Source of the DNA: Blasia pusilla
Taxonomy: Eukaryota > Marchantiophyta > Marchantiopsida > Blasiales
Length of the DNA: 64,000 bases
NCBI GenBank assembly: GCA_050084515.1
Contig: CM114275.1
Span: 16,926,001 to 16,990,000 of the forward strand
Direction: 5' to 3'
How positions within the stretch are numbered: position 1 is the first letter of the stretch; the number at the start of each line of letters is the position of its first letter. Positions 1 through 11,949 of this stretch are shown one piece after another. Position numbers and translations under genes: made by a program. The notes beneath the pieces are model-generated. The model made no database searches. It saw only the letters and a list, made by a program, of their open reading frames with translations, and was not told the DNA's origin.

Positions 1-19
1 GAACCATAAGAAAAGCAGG

Positions 20-457
20 ATGGGAACACAACTAAACTCTTGCTCCTTGTGTGACGATGGGGACGAAACCTCTAGTCATTACTTGGTCTCTTGCGCAAAA
101 TTCACAACACACAGAGCAAGAGCATATGATGATATTGCTAAGCTGGTAGCACCACAATTGTTCAACACATTCAGTAGCCTTGATTCATTGCCCAAAGTTG
201 CTGCACTGGTAAGTAATGTCTATTGGGGATCCCAATCAGGTAAAGTAGATGGTGTGGTCAAGAGCTTCTTGGTTGACACTTGGAAGCTCCGCACAAACAC
301 GTTGTTTGGTCAGAACTCACACTATATGAGAGTGTCTCCCTCCTCTCATATGGTACCTTCTCCACTTGCTTCTCTCTCTACACCCATCCCAGTCTCAAGC
401 ACCGTCCAACAAGGGCGCGGGGTCTATGGTCGCAAGGCTACGACAAGCACTACTTAA
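20..457 (+). pseudogene. LINE (non-LTR retrotransposon) ORF2 C-terminal end, partial
   Basis: This open frame of 145 codons runs in from the window edge and has no obvious start of its own. Near its N-terminus it carries the zinc-binding pattern C-x2-C-x8-H-x4-C (residues C8, C11, H20, C25, in the context CSLCDDGDETSSH), which is the usual motif at the C-terminal end of LINE reverse transcriptases (zf-RVT type). The remaining ~120 residues show no further domain that I recognise. The frame ends just before a long CT microsatellite, which fits the low-complexity tail often found at the 3' end of non-LTR elements. The reverse transcriptase core would lie upstream of the window. The zinc motif is seen; assignment to a LINE is by family knowledge; activity cannot be judged. 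Confidence 0.5.
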
Positions 458-462
458 TGAGT

Positions 463-604
<142 letters not shown>

Positions 605-668
605 ATATTCTCTGGTCATAACCTCTCTCTTTTCACTCTCTTGTAATGACCAAATCACCAATCGAGGA

Positions 669-962
669 TCACGTTGAGCAATCAGGATTGAACGCTATTG
701 TTTGCACGTATTCTTCACCATTCCCCTCTTCATTCCCCACTGATCGCATCGCTTGCAGTAGATGATGCACCACGCTATATCCAAACTCGGTCCCATGAGA
801 GGACCCACAAGTTGCCCCCAATCTACAGGAACCCCGTTGAAGGCGGTGACAAATCTTTTTTTTGTCGGCTTTTCGCTTAGTTTTACTCATTTCAACCGCA
901 CACGATTGTTGTTCGAGTTGGTCTCTCCGGTCGAGGTACGTCTGCTTGTGAATCCGGACCAA
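669..962 (-). CDS. Orphan ORF with one CCCH zinc finger
   Basis: A 97-98 codon open frame on the minus strand; the first codon counted is TTG and there is no in-frame ATG near it, so this may be an exon or an element fragment and not a complete gene. Residues ~38-55 read CHRLQRGSCRLGATCGSSH, which is an exact C-x7-C-x5-C-x3-H (CCCH) zinc finger preceded by a lysine/arginine-rich stretch. CCCH fingers of this spacing usually bind RNA. No second finger and no splice-linked partner exon could be identified with confidence. It could be a remnant of a host CCCH gene, or part of a retroelement ORF that captured one. The finger is seen directly; any role is unknown. Confidence 0.35.
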   Translation of the reverse strand: MVRIHKQTYLDRRDQLEQQSCAVEMSKTKRKADKKKICHRLQRGSCRLGATCGSSHGTEFGYSVVHHLLQAMRSVGNEEGNGEEYVQTIAFNPDCST

Positions 963-1019
963 AAATTTCTTACTGCTTCCTTATCCCTTCTGTCAGACAT
1001 TCCCCCTGGGGCCCCTTGA

Positions 1020-2690
1020 GAGCAGCCCACTCGAGGCTCAATTTGATTCATTTCAACGTAAGCACAATAGGACGATCCGGTTAAGACACGCCTTTTTGTG
1101 AATCTGAACGCGAAGGTGAAGCCTTCTTTGTTGAAGTTGTTTCTGTCACTCCATGCTGTCCTTACTGCAGTAGCCTCAGCTCTTCCTCCACCCGTAACAG
1201 TTCAACGTAGCTACACCGTAAGTACATCTAAATAGAATGTTAAGCTCTACTAATTGCCACTTTCAAAGGCTTGGAAGTCTTCCTTGCATTCCAGTACCGC
1301 CCACCTTTCTTGAAGTTTCAACGATTAGTTCAATGACGGTTCATGCTGAGAATTTGCTCAACCTGACAGAGAGATAGATAGAATGCTCAAGTAAAATCTG
1401 AATCATCAAATCCTCTCACAGTCCACATCCTACTCATTTCACTTGTAGGCATCATGTTGGCAATTCTCAAAACTTTGTGATTTGAGTCTTTATCTTTGGT
1501 ATATCCAATGACAACTCTTACAAACACATTGATCTTCATGGCTAAACTCTGAATTCATGAATTTGAGCTAACTCCATTTATTTCTATCCAAGGTTGACTG
1601 TGATGACAACTAATAGAAAGTTCTTTGGATTCTCTAAATCACAAACATACCTATACTACCACAAGAGACCAAATCTTTAAATCATTCTTGTAATCTCTGG
1701 TGTCGGTTTAATTTCTCTCTTCTATTTCACATTTCGTTTCTGTCATCTCCATTTGTTAACCACTGTGATGCACAAAGCAGGCCGGTTCTACCAATACTCG
1801 AGTCACAGATTCAGGTATGTTCACCATTCACACGTTCATCAGTTAAGTTTTACTTTAACTTGGACTGCTTTGTTGTATGTTTACACTATGCTCTTGTACA
1901 TGTAGCCAAGGATACTTTTTTGTATGTTTACACGGTGCTCCATGTTCCTCTCCTCAGTTCCATTACTCAAGTATTGAGTTTAGGGTTTTTTCCTATTATG
2001 TAGCAACCTATAGTATTAAGTCACTTCACTACTGCTGTTAAAAATATCATAAGTATTAAACTAGACTTGTGAAAAACCTTACCACAAAATACCCTTTAGC
2101 TTGGAATATCACATCTACTTCTGTGAGTACAATTATTCCGCCCATATGCCTGACCACCAGGATGAAATCTGTATGTACAAATAATACTATCTAGGGGCTT
2201 ATTTCAAATTCCTGCTACACTTATATTTTACCAAGCAATAGACCCTGACATTATCATTAGAGGCATATGCAAGAGCCAATGGCTCCCGATCATCACCAGA
2301 CTTACTTAAGGACTTGATCCAACATCTTTAGGAAGTCCTCTGCCTTTAATAGGGAAAGTTTGAGGCTGCAGACAATCCATATCCGTACAAAGATATCCTT
2401 GAATAGGAAGCTTGCATGTAGACCTCATTGCTATGCTTAGTCAGCCTTCACTGAACACCTACTTAAATGGAAACATGAATCTTCAAACACTTTAAAAATG
2501 CTATAGTGTTGTGGCTTTTGTGGCCAAGTTCTGTACAACAATCCTCGGAGTAAGTTGTCAATCACCAAGTCTAGAGCCTACCCACCATATGCATTATGCA
2601 ATGGCTTTTTGAAAGACTACATTATACCACATCCAGGTTACTTTCATGTCTCTGAACACTGTACATCTAGAACACCACAAACTGCCTTTA
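1020..2690. other. Intergenic stretch without recognisable gene
   Basis: No frame longer than about 60 codons and no motif I recognise. Base composition becomes AT-rich towards 2.0 kb. The right part may be the untranslated 5' portion of the Helitron that follows. Confidence 0.5.
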
Positions 2691-2698
2691 ATGTTTAG

Positions 2699-3418
2699 AT
2701 GACACCTGCCTACATTAGACGCATACTCAATGTCAATCCTATTGAGCTTCAACTTTTGTCCATTGTAGACTCACGAATTGGTATTGAAGCCAAGTACAAT
2801 GGCTTCCATAAGGTATTTTTGATTTTTTCTTTGCTTCTTGATTCTCCTCTTGTTGGATTTAACATGCATAATCCTGATCCTCTTCTTACATTGCAGTTTG
2901 GTCCCGCTATAAAAGAATTTCTCACAATTAACATGAGGGTTAACAAGCTATATAAGACTTATAAGACATTACTAGAACTTCCACATCCTTTATCTAGTCT
3001 AGTTGCTCTACCTTCTAAATCAGTAGAAGGAATACTTAAACAATCCCAAGGCAAAGGCCAAGTCACTCACAACATGCATAATGATCCCTACCATCATGAT
3101 TTGAATATTTTGCAAGATGTGGCCTACTCATTACCTGTTAAGAAAACAACTTCTGCAAACATTTTTTACAATGGAAGCATGTATTTGTGTGAGAACTCCT
3201 CGACTCATGAGAGTTTTCTCACAGATAATACATGTACCTCATTAGACCCACAATTCACTATAGAAACAAGTTTGTTTCCATTTTTGTTCCCATATTTACG
3301 TGGGTACTACAAAAGAGAGTCAACATTTTCATATTACATGCGCAACCGTTCAAGACAATTATTCATCATATTCTCTCTCTATAAACCATACTCCCTATTA
3401 ATGCATCAGTTGAGGTAG
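2699..3418 (+). pseudogene. Helitron helicase-like N-terminal region
   Basis: A 239-codon frame whose middle and end resemble the region just before the Rep domain in plant Helitron proteins. It includes a stretch with many hydrophobic and aromatic residues, and the segment around 3290-3420 (FPFLFPYLRGYYKRES) corresponds to the part where Helitron proteins approach the Rep domain. A stop at 3416-3418 separates it from the following frame, which carries on the same homology. This is family recognition from memory of Helitron proteins, not a database match. Confidence 0.45.
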
Positions 3419-3424
3419 TCCATA

Positions 3425-3957
3425 GTGTTATGCTCTACAAGCCGATCCTTTATATTGAATCGGGAATTAGATAATCTGAGGAGAGATAAACCTGATCTTC
3501 TTGAGGAGGATCTCTATTGCCGCTTATCAAAGTACTCCATCAGTCCTCAAATACCAGGTAGTCCCTCCTGGCATCAAAGGCATTTGAAGACCTCAAGACT
3601 ATGGTGCATAAATGGGGCATGCCTCACTTTTTCCTTACCTTAACATCTAACGAGGTTTCAACCGCATGATGGACAGATTATGATGATCTAGAATTCATAT
3701 TGAAAAAGTTCAATGCCTCATTTACATGGCAAGATGCCCCTGCAAAATGTGCCTAGCTTTTTCACACAAGATTACAATCTTTTATGGCACATTTCATATT
3801 TGGAGGTCCAAAGATACTTGGTAGAGTGCTCCATTATTTACTTAGGTATGAACTACAAGGTCGAGGCAGCCTACATTGCCACATGATACTATGGATTGAT
3901 GAATCAGATATAGAGAGCATAACATCAGAGATAGCTTCCTATATCCCTTTTAAGTTA
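3425..3957 (+). pseudogene. Helitron Rep (HUH endonuclease) fragment
   Basis: Reading through two stops, this segment contains a GMPHFFLTLTSNE-like motif (about 3618-3656) and then GRGSLHCHMILWI at about 3860-3900. The His-x-His within the latter is the HUH metal-binding motif of the Rep nuclease that nicks single-stranded DNA during rolling-circle transposition. In-frame stops lie at about 3666 and 3757. The catalytic tyrosines that should follow were not found in frame. Known of the family: Rep makes the nick that starts replication. Inferred: the copy is dead. Confidence 0.6.
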
Positions 3958-4442
3958 TGAATCCACTCTATCTGCACCACATGAAGTGTCAACACTTTCT
4001 TCAGATGACCTTTTTTCTCAATATGTCTTAAATAAGCAATTACATAGGTGTAAAGAAGGGGTGTGCATTATACGCAAAAGAAATCATAAACCTTATTGCC
4101 GCCTTGGGGTTTCCCTCATCCCCAAACCAACAAATTCAACCATATATTGATCCACATACCATGAGATGGAACTATTATCCACCATCTCTGCAACATCATA
4201 ACGTAATACCATACCATACCATCCTTTGATCTTGCTACTATGGGGAGCCCACATGAACATACATTGGGTAACAAACACTTACTAGTCCTTCTATCTACTA
4301 AAGTATGCCCTTAAATCTGAACCAACAGGTTCCTTAGACATTGACGTCGACACTGCATATTGCCTAGGATTAGGAGGATTAGATGAAATCAAGCTCAAGT
4401 TAATTTTCGGAGTAGTCCTCAATAGATGTTGCATTAACCTCC

Positions 4443-5094
4443 ATGCAAATACCAATTATTTATCGCTCCCAAGCTGTTTACTATGTTGACTCCAATCCCC
4501 AACACCGACGCAACTCCTTATGCAAGAATGCTTTTGTTCCTTGCATTAATCTTGTTATCCTATATTCTAATAGGCCACTACAACTTGATCACATCATATT
4601 TTATGAGTACTGGTCAAATTATGAATTATCCAAAATTTACCCTAGCAATATGAATAAGTTTTTTTCTCTAGACAATTCTGGAAATATTTTCTTACATACA
4701 AACCGTGTTGTTTGATTTACTGAATTCCACCCTCTCCATCAATGGAATGAGTTTTTCTATACAATCTTGCTACAAAGTATTTCATTCAGATATGAACATT
4801 CTCTTCTATCTTCAAGACTTCAAATCCTGGACATATTTACATGAGTACATGCATAGGAAAACAGTCAATGGAATCAAGGATGTTTACACTCTTGTTAAGG
4901 CCCACGCAATGAAGAATTTATGGGGCCAAGTTCATATTTCAGAGATTCTTGCCAAAATGAATGACATACTAAAACCCAAACTAGATGCCAACATTAGTGA
5001 TATGCTCTTGAATTCTTCATGCCATAATACTCGATCTTCACCACCACGTGAGATCCATACCCCGGACACCGATCTCTCTAGTCTTAATGATTAG
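4443..5094 (+). pseudogene. Helitron Rep-helicase linker region, broken
   Basis: Two overlapping frames (4443-4715 and 4705-5094) join in a different phase. They sit between the Rep and helicase remains and most likely encode the linker between these domains. No catalytic motif was seen. Confidence 0.4.
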
Positions 5095-5096
5095 CA

Positions 5097-5860
5097 GTTA
5101 GCTCTTACCAATACTCTTCACAACCTTACATCACGTCTTGTTCTTCTTAAAGGTCCACCTTGTTGTGGCAAGACATATTTCATAATATTAATGCACAAAA
5201 TATGGACTCGGGCAGGGATGAGCCCATTGCTAACAACAACTTCAAGCATTGTTGTTGGTAGGCTTCACAATGAGGTTACCAATGTTCATTATGCCTTTGC
5301 TATACCCATAAAAGGTGATCTCCCAACAATGCACCCTAGTTTTGATACTTATTTAAAGTTGAAGTCTGCTCAAGTAATTGTTATAGATGAGTGTTCAATG
5401 CTGACATCGAAGATACTACAAATAGTTGCAATGCGGTTGAATGAGGTTTGTAACAATGATCATATAAATCCATTTGGTTCCAAGCTTGTGATTTTAGTTG
5501 GTGACATGTGTTAGTTACCACCAGTCTGTAGCCATAAAACCAACCATTATTACAAGACCTGCCACTTAACATCCTCAACATTCTTCCACAATATCATAAC
5601 CTTTGAATTGTCAAGTCCAGTGAGGCATTCAGATGACCCAGACTACCTTAAATTTCTTACTTCTCTTAGAAACACACCACCTACACAGTTTGAGCTCAAC
5701 AATTGTTTGTCCGAGTATTTTTTTCAGAAATGAAGCTATTGATTTCATTCACCATGATACAACAATTATACTCACACACTGTGAAGACGTGCCAGTGTTC
5801 AATGTACTTGCTTTAGTCTGTTTGGGGATGCATCTATTATGAAAATGCTTGTTACATCAG
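5097..5860 (+). pseudogene. Helitron PIF1-type helicase fragment
   Basis: This frame holds a Walker A motif (GPPCCGKTYF at about 5153-5182), a Walker B motif (VIVIDECSML at about 5376-5405) and the following VGDMC-LPPVC motif (about 5500-5530) of SF1 PIF1/RRM3-type helicases. A TAG at 5512-5514 stands where a glutamine codon is expected, since LVGDxxQLPPV is the family motif. After about 5670 the homology breaks into other frames. The family unwinds DNA behind the Rep nick during rolling-circle transposition. The N-terminus starts after a stop near 5092. Confidence 0.7.
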
Positions 5861-5880
5861 ATGCTCCGCTCAAACCTGAA

Positions 5881-8170
5881 TTTAGTGTTTTGTACTTTAG
5901 TATTACAGTCTTATGCTTGGATGACGTATTTGGCTCCTATCATAGCGTAGTTTTGAGGCATTTTGGAGTCCTTGTTTCAAGTGAGTGGTCGAAGTGATCC
6001 AGAGGAAGAGAAAATTGGCTACAACAAGCCAATCTATGTGACTAGGATTGGTTATGTTGAGGTGTATTGACAATAAATCCTTAAATTTGATTCCTTATGT
6101 AGTTCCTACACTTAGGAATGCATTAGAAATATCAATGTTTCCCCTAATCTTATGTCTTCCATGTTCCTTACTAGGTCTCTTTATCTTCATAATCTCTTCC
6201 TTCGTGACATTTTAGGAGACCTTAACATTTTAGCCGGCATGCCCCTCCCCCTTTGCCCTCCCCTCCCCTTCCCTACCTCCCCCCTGACACCACTCTATAG
6301 AGTCGTTGACATTGTACATTCCAATTAGCCACGGACCTACCATACAAAATAATGCTCTAATCGTGCCCTCCTCCCTAGTTTATGAAATGATAAATTGTTC
6401 CTCCAAGTAACAGTATGTAGCTGTCAGCTCTTCTTTCCTACTTCATCAATTTTTAGCGCCTGCACCATCAGAAAGCCATGGTCTTGCCATCCACATGACT
6501 ATATGAAGCCGCTCTCTAACTCTTATGATGACCATATATAGTCTTCCACCCTCCTTGCTGGCTCTAAATGTGTGTACCATCCCGTTGGTGTTTATGGATG
6601 GCATTTAACCCACCTAGCGCATGTTGCATTCCACCCCCTCCACGAGACTATGTAGAGTCGTGCCCCCCCTTGCCCCTCCAAAAATTTTAACCAACATTTC
6701 GATTAGAGTTGTGAATTATTAATTTGCCCTTCCCTGTCCCATGTCTTTGGAGGATTATTTCATCATCACGAGCTCTAACATGAAAGAGACATAGGATCCG
6801 ATTGGATATGTATCGCTCCACAATTGGGGGACATCTTATAGGAGATCCAATAGGGTATAGGGCACCGAAAGGGAATGATGAGAACCTAAGACTAATCTCC
6901 TCCTTAAAATTACTTGATTCAAAACTCTCACGGGAGGGATGGCAAGACCAACTTGATTGTGTAATTTGGATTGAAGCAACTAGGTAGTCCTTGTAGGAGG
7001 GATGGCAAGATTGACTCGATTGTTTCGGATATGAAGCGAGTGGGTAGTCCTTGCAGCGGACACCATTGTCATGTCGCTATAATCTTGATGATTCTTCTCT
7101 CATTTCTTATGGCATCCCTAGAATGGAGAGGAGATCCAAGATAGACTAAAACCCTTAGTAGTGTCAAGATTAAGCAGTTTTATGCTCTTAATCTAGAAAT
7201 ATTTGTTCTCATCACCAATTTTGACTCAAAAGATTCGATATAAGTACCGTATTGGATGGGAAATTTAAAAATTGAATGGCACATACATTTTGGCACTTTA
7301 GATGTCTACACTTAAAGCTACTTGAGTGAAAATTGGGTCAAAAAATTGTAGACTTTATAGTTTTTGTAAGTCATTTGACAAGTGTAGAAATAAAGGTCTC
7401 ACAACTTTTTTTATACCTTTTTCAAGAATTTCAACTAGTCTTGCATGGGGTGATTTATATCGGGATTGAGACTACGTGATCATGCCATAATAGGTTTGGA
7501 GTATCTTCGTATCCATATGTTTCAAGTGTCTTTGATTGAGGAAGTTTTGTTGGATCACTTAAGAATATATACAAATGTATGGAAGGTTCTCATTTTTCAC
7601 TTAGATAGAAGTGTACGTTTGCATTCAAGTGTCAACCACTTCGGATTGTCTAACCATTTTGATTATAGTATGTGGTTGGCGATAGTCCATATATTTGGTT
7701 GATAATGATCCGAACGAGATGATGTTCAAATTGTAATCATTGTATGGATCCTCAAGCAAATCGAGAGCGGGTTCAAATCAATTAGTCTTTAAATTTTGGC
7801 GTATAGTTGCCATTCTGGAGGGTATTTACCCGCTACCAATATACAAGGAATAACACAAGTTCAATAAATGAAACAAAGCCAAACCTTCCAACTTTATTTA
7901 AGGATTGAAATGCACCATTACAATCAAGCTATATTCACTAGACCTTTCAAGCCTGATTGAATATCCCCTCTACCACGTTGCTTTCATTAGTCGGATGATC
8001 AACGTAGTATTAGCCACATTGGAGCTAATAATTTGAGTTCAAAATTTTTGATGTTGGGTGTGAATAACATCCATATTAGCCACAATGTCATCCAAGTACT
8101 TTTGCAAACCTTTAGCTTGTATTATGATAGTATCGAGGGTGGTAGCCAAGTTTTATCCAATGCCTTTACT
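5881..8170. other. Gene-free region, AT-rich with a C-rich tract
   Basis: No convincing coding region. A polypyrimidine tract dominated by C lies at about 6240-6300. A short tandem duplication lies at 6933-7058 (separate entry). The rest is low-complexity AT-rich DNA, probably old transposon remains that I cannot classify. Confidence 0.5.
6933..7058. repeat. Two-copy tandem repeat, period 63 bp
   Basis: Two adjacent diverged copies start with GGAGGGATGGCAAGA at 6933 and 6996 and end with GGTAGTCCTTG. About three quarters of the positions agree by eye. Confidence 0.7.
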
Positions 8171-8175
8171 CAGAC

Positions 8176-9199
8176 TGTCGTACGCCTACTCTTCTTGAAC
8201 ATCAATCTTAAGTATTGAAAAAGCGTACGTTCAATAGTTCACGCTCTCCTTACCGATTTGCACCCAAATACACTCATATTAGCCACTATTTGGGTCAACC
8301 AGTCTCATGTCTCCCAAGTCTTGGACTTGGGTTATCCTTCAAGCTCAAAAGATCTAAGCATGTTAGATACCATCTTAACCTCTCACTCCCCAACACAAGC
8401 AAGTCCTTAAAGACTTTGGACAAATTTCCTTGAAAGTCCACGAACGTAGAACGAAATTAGTGCGTTTGGAGATCACCCTAAATGACAACTGGCCAATGGA
8501 TCTCGAATGAGTCTCTAGTCAAGCTCAATATTTAAGCCACAGGTAAAGGTCTAAGGTTGATATCCATAATTAATCCTCTTGGGCTTGGCTTGGTGTCAAT
8601 ACCCCAAAGCCAACCTCTTGATAAATCTCGTGCCCTTGGTTCACCCTGACGGTTCTCCAAGGTAGGGTTCGAGTCCCAAACTCCCTTGGAGACCCTTTCC
8701 CCTTATATATAGATCTGGAGATCTCCACCCTCTCCCTACTTTTTGGGAAAGTCTTTTTGGGCCGCTCCTTGAGACCCTCAACCTAACTATAATTTTGATA
8801 GTTTAGGGGTGGTTTCTTGATCTTTGTTCATGCGTTTGTCTAGATCTTTAGAGTGTGAGAATTGTCTTTTCTTAAACTTTCCAACACCATCTTATTATTC
8901 CCAAATGCATCTTGGGTTGGGCCGCTATGAGGTCAAATGCGGAGAAACCCCAAATGATCAATCAAGTTCCAAATCCCTTAGTGCCCAACTCTTGTGGGAG
9001 TGGAGCTCCTCTTAAGTCTTGCTTGGCATTTGGCTTGGTTCTACTAGGTCATGACTATCATTACTTGAGACATCCAACAGTGTTCGCGTCTCTTGTACAA
9101 CTCATGACTCATTCTATCCTAGCTCTTCCATCCTAGAGTAAGCCCACTAGAGTTCTAATATTACGCATTGTTGCACATTTGGCTATGAGGATCACGACA
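8176..9199 (+). mobile_element. Solo LTR of a ~1-kb LTR family (copy 1)
   Basis: The segment begins TGTCGTACGCCTACTC and ends ATCACGACA, thus TG...CA. It is bordered by CAGAC (8171-8175) and AAGAC (9200-9204), a 5-bp target duplication with one mismatch. A TATATATAG box lies near 8704. It is homologous over its length to 38966-39964 on the same strand and to 62919-63947 on the other. No internal retroelement region accompanies it, so it is a solo LTR formed by recombination between the two LTRs of a full element. Confidence 0.8.
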
Positions 9200-9974
9200 A
9201 AGACGATGTTCTCTAAGAGTGGTCACATCTTTGATTAATGCCACTATTATTTTATCCGCCGATTGAAAGTCTTGACTAACATTCATCATGGTTGGAAGGG
9301 ATTTATGGGGTAGAATGACATTTCGAGTTGCGATATCAATAATGCCTTGTCATGATCATACGGATTATGTCGTAGAGTATAGTGTGCTAGTAAAAGCCAT
9401 TCCTTATGTAGGACCGTACTGGCTTGGTAGAGATGCAGTTCATACATAGGGTTGGGGGTTACTCAATTGGGGGTGACTTTCCCAGTAGGGCCCGCTCTTA
9501 GGTTAGAGGATATAAGGTGGAGTGCACTCAAAGAACAGTCAGTTCTTTGAGTTGAGCCTGTTGCGTTGGGAGTTAGCCTTGGTAGTGAGTAGAGCTCTTG
9601 GCTATGGTGTTTCATAAGCAAGCGACCTAGATTCTCCCATCGTGGAGTGGGTTTGGCTCGATTGTATGTGATTCTATACGTGTTTTATGACAGTAGATCT
9701 TTCACGGATTTCACTCAAAGAACTGGAGTAGATCGATGGTAGCTTCGATTGTGGATCAGTAGGATCTGGTTAGGGCTGATTGTGTACTCAGCCGTGGATG
9801 TTCGTGGCTTGTGGCCTATGTTGGAGGTTTGAATCTGGTGCGTGGTTGGTTGGGAAAGAAGCGCCTTGTTGAGAGCTTTCCAACGCGCTTTAGATCGCCG
9901 AATTTCGTTAAGAGAGTTGGAAGTTATCAAGGATTGAAGATTCTGGTTCGTGTTTAGGGTCAGCCAGCCCGACG

Positions 9975-10760
9975 ATGAGTGGTACGAGTACGAGCCGGAG
10001 TGGGGGTACCAGTGGAGATACCCATGGAGGTACTAGTGGAGGTACTAGTGCCCCACCATCGTTCAGTCAGGTTGCAGAGTTCTTCAAGAGGTTGAAGAAG
10101 AACTATCAGGGAGCGAAAGACTGGTGAGAGTCTTCGTGAGGCATACACTCTTGATTTGAGTGTGCCTGAGGATCAGCGAGTTCGATTTGGTATGGGATCT
10201 TGGACAGAGATTTGCGTGGTAGGGTGTGATGCTACTCTTATGAGTGATGATTCACCATTATTGACCCATGTGTTTTCGAGAAGATTGAGCTTAACATGGT
10301 GAAGGAGAGAGTGGTGACATCAGATTCAAGAGGGGATACAACTACTACTTCAGAACCGTGTTCAGCCCCACCTCACGTCTAAGTAGTGGGAGTTGGGGGT
10401 ACACACGACCTCAATCAGTCCTAGAGGGACACTTGCAGAGACCATTGCCTTCATTTGCTGCTTAGCATCAAGGCAGTCATGTTGGACACGTGGAGGTGAT
10501 CATGTTAGGAAGTTTTGTCCCCAAGAGGATCGGACTTTGGAGGATGGGCCTCGGCGGCCCCAACTCAGTGTGATCATTTGGAGACCAGGTCATCCTCAAG
10601 AGCGTTGCTTTGGAGTTGAGATCAGGGGCGGCCGTGGTGGATGGGTGGTAGAGGTGGTAGGGGTGGTAGAGGTGGACTAGTGGTTGGAGAGCCCCACGGT
10701 GGCTACCCTACCACTATGACAATCGCTATGGCTCGCCAGATTGATGAGTTGGAGCAGATG
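9975..10760 (+). pseudogene. Copy A gag remnant with eroded zinc knuckle
   Basis: Broken frames here match the gag portion of the family. The zinc-knuckle region near 10460-10530 reads CWTRGGDHVRKFC: the expected Cys at the fourth position has become Arg. A second knuckle near 10590-10615 retains only the HPQERC half. Downstream is a Gly/Arg/Val-rich stretch. Gag binds the genomic RNA and forms the particle. The gag start cannot be fixed. Confidence 0.45.
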
Positions 10761-11299
10761 TTGGCTACTATCGGTATCCAAAGATAGAGGTTGAAGAGGG
10801 CTTCCACCTCTTATGGAGGGGATGATCTCTCTTATATGGCGAAGTGCAAAGACAAAGTTGAGGCATCAAGCTGCGATTTGAGAGGAGTCTTCGAGCCACG
10901 TGGTGCTACTATGGAGTTGGACCCAGGAGGGGTGAGAGGGCGGGAGGCAGGCAGGCTTGATCATTCTTGTTGTCTAAGGTGCTTAGGACTCCATCCATGG
11001 ATGACCTATTGAGCCGAGGTTGAGGCATCTACATCGCGTGTAGTAGAGACGGATGCAAACATCCGGTTAGTATTGCGGATGGCAACCGGTGTTGGGATGC
11101 CCATTGTTTTCGCCACCACGGAGTCGATGGCTTTAGGAGTTGACTTAGCTCTGTAGACCACGTTGTGTGAACGTGGGGTGTTCTTGCTACACGTGTTGAG
11201 GTGGATGAGTGTGGAGCGACCCTCTATGTCAGTGTAGCATTGTACTAGTGTGTGGCGAAGATAGATGCATTACCAGCTGGCCACCATTGATCGTGAGAG

Positions 11300-11590
11300 G
11301 CTTACACTGGTGTATGTATGTTGGACAGATGGGATCTTCCGATTGGTGAGTCCTACAGACAGTGTATAGAAGATAGAGTCTTGTTAGACTCGGTGCCCAA
11401 CCTTGATGTTGGGAAAGGCGGCATGTATTGGTTTGGGTATTCGGAGGTCGAGCTTGAGCCTTGCCCATTCTTGATTCAAACATCACTTGGAGGAGCCAAT
11501 GATAGGTCTCAATTCATGACGGGAGAAGTTTTATTAGTTGAGAGAGATTGATTTGGATAGCTCCGGTTGGGAGTATCTGATGAGTCACAT
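11300..11590 (+). pseudogene. Copy A aspartic protease remnant
   Basis: The stretch LLDSVPN near 11380-11400 corresponds to the LLDSxAQP of copy C and to the Asp-Ser/Thr-Gly active site of retroviral-type proteases; the catalytic Gly is replaced here. The following PCPFLIQTSLGGA-like segment near 11456-11495 is shared with copies B and C. It precedes the methyltransferase region. Confidence 0.45.
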
Positions 11591-11949
11591 GTGAGTCGTA
11601 TGATGTACTAGTTGAGGAGAGATTGTACCCGATGGGAGGCACTCAGACGACATCGTCTTATAGACCTGGTTGGCGAGTCCGGGATGGACGTATGAGCCAA
11701 GTTCTGTGAGATTTATTTATGGGGCTCGACCAGGAGGGTCTTCCCCAAGCGTGTTAGCATTTGTGGCTGGTTTTAGTGGAGGAGTCACTTGGCCGAGGAG
11801 ACTTTAGGAGGGTAATGTTTCTACTATGGATCTCTCTTATGCATGAGGAGGTAGAGGAGGTCCTATTTTTGTAGCCGTGGCATCCTCATTGTTAGATGTG
11901 CCACTTTGATGATACGGGGAGGTGATCGCCTAGTGTAGGAGGCTTGGTA

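Larger units (their letters stand above)
2699..5880 (+). mobile_element. Decayed Helitron (Rep-helicase element)
   Basis: Several plus-strand frames in succession match the order of a plant Helitron protein: an N-terminal Helitron-like region (2699-3418), a Rep/HUH nuclease segment (about 3425-3957) and a PIF1-type helicase (about 5097-5860). Stops and frame changes break all three, so no RepHel protein can be made. I could not fix the element ends: the expected 5' TC and the 3' hairpin followed by CTRR were not identified confidently. Confidence 0.65.
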
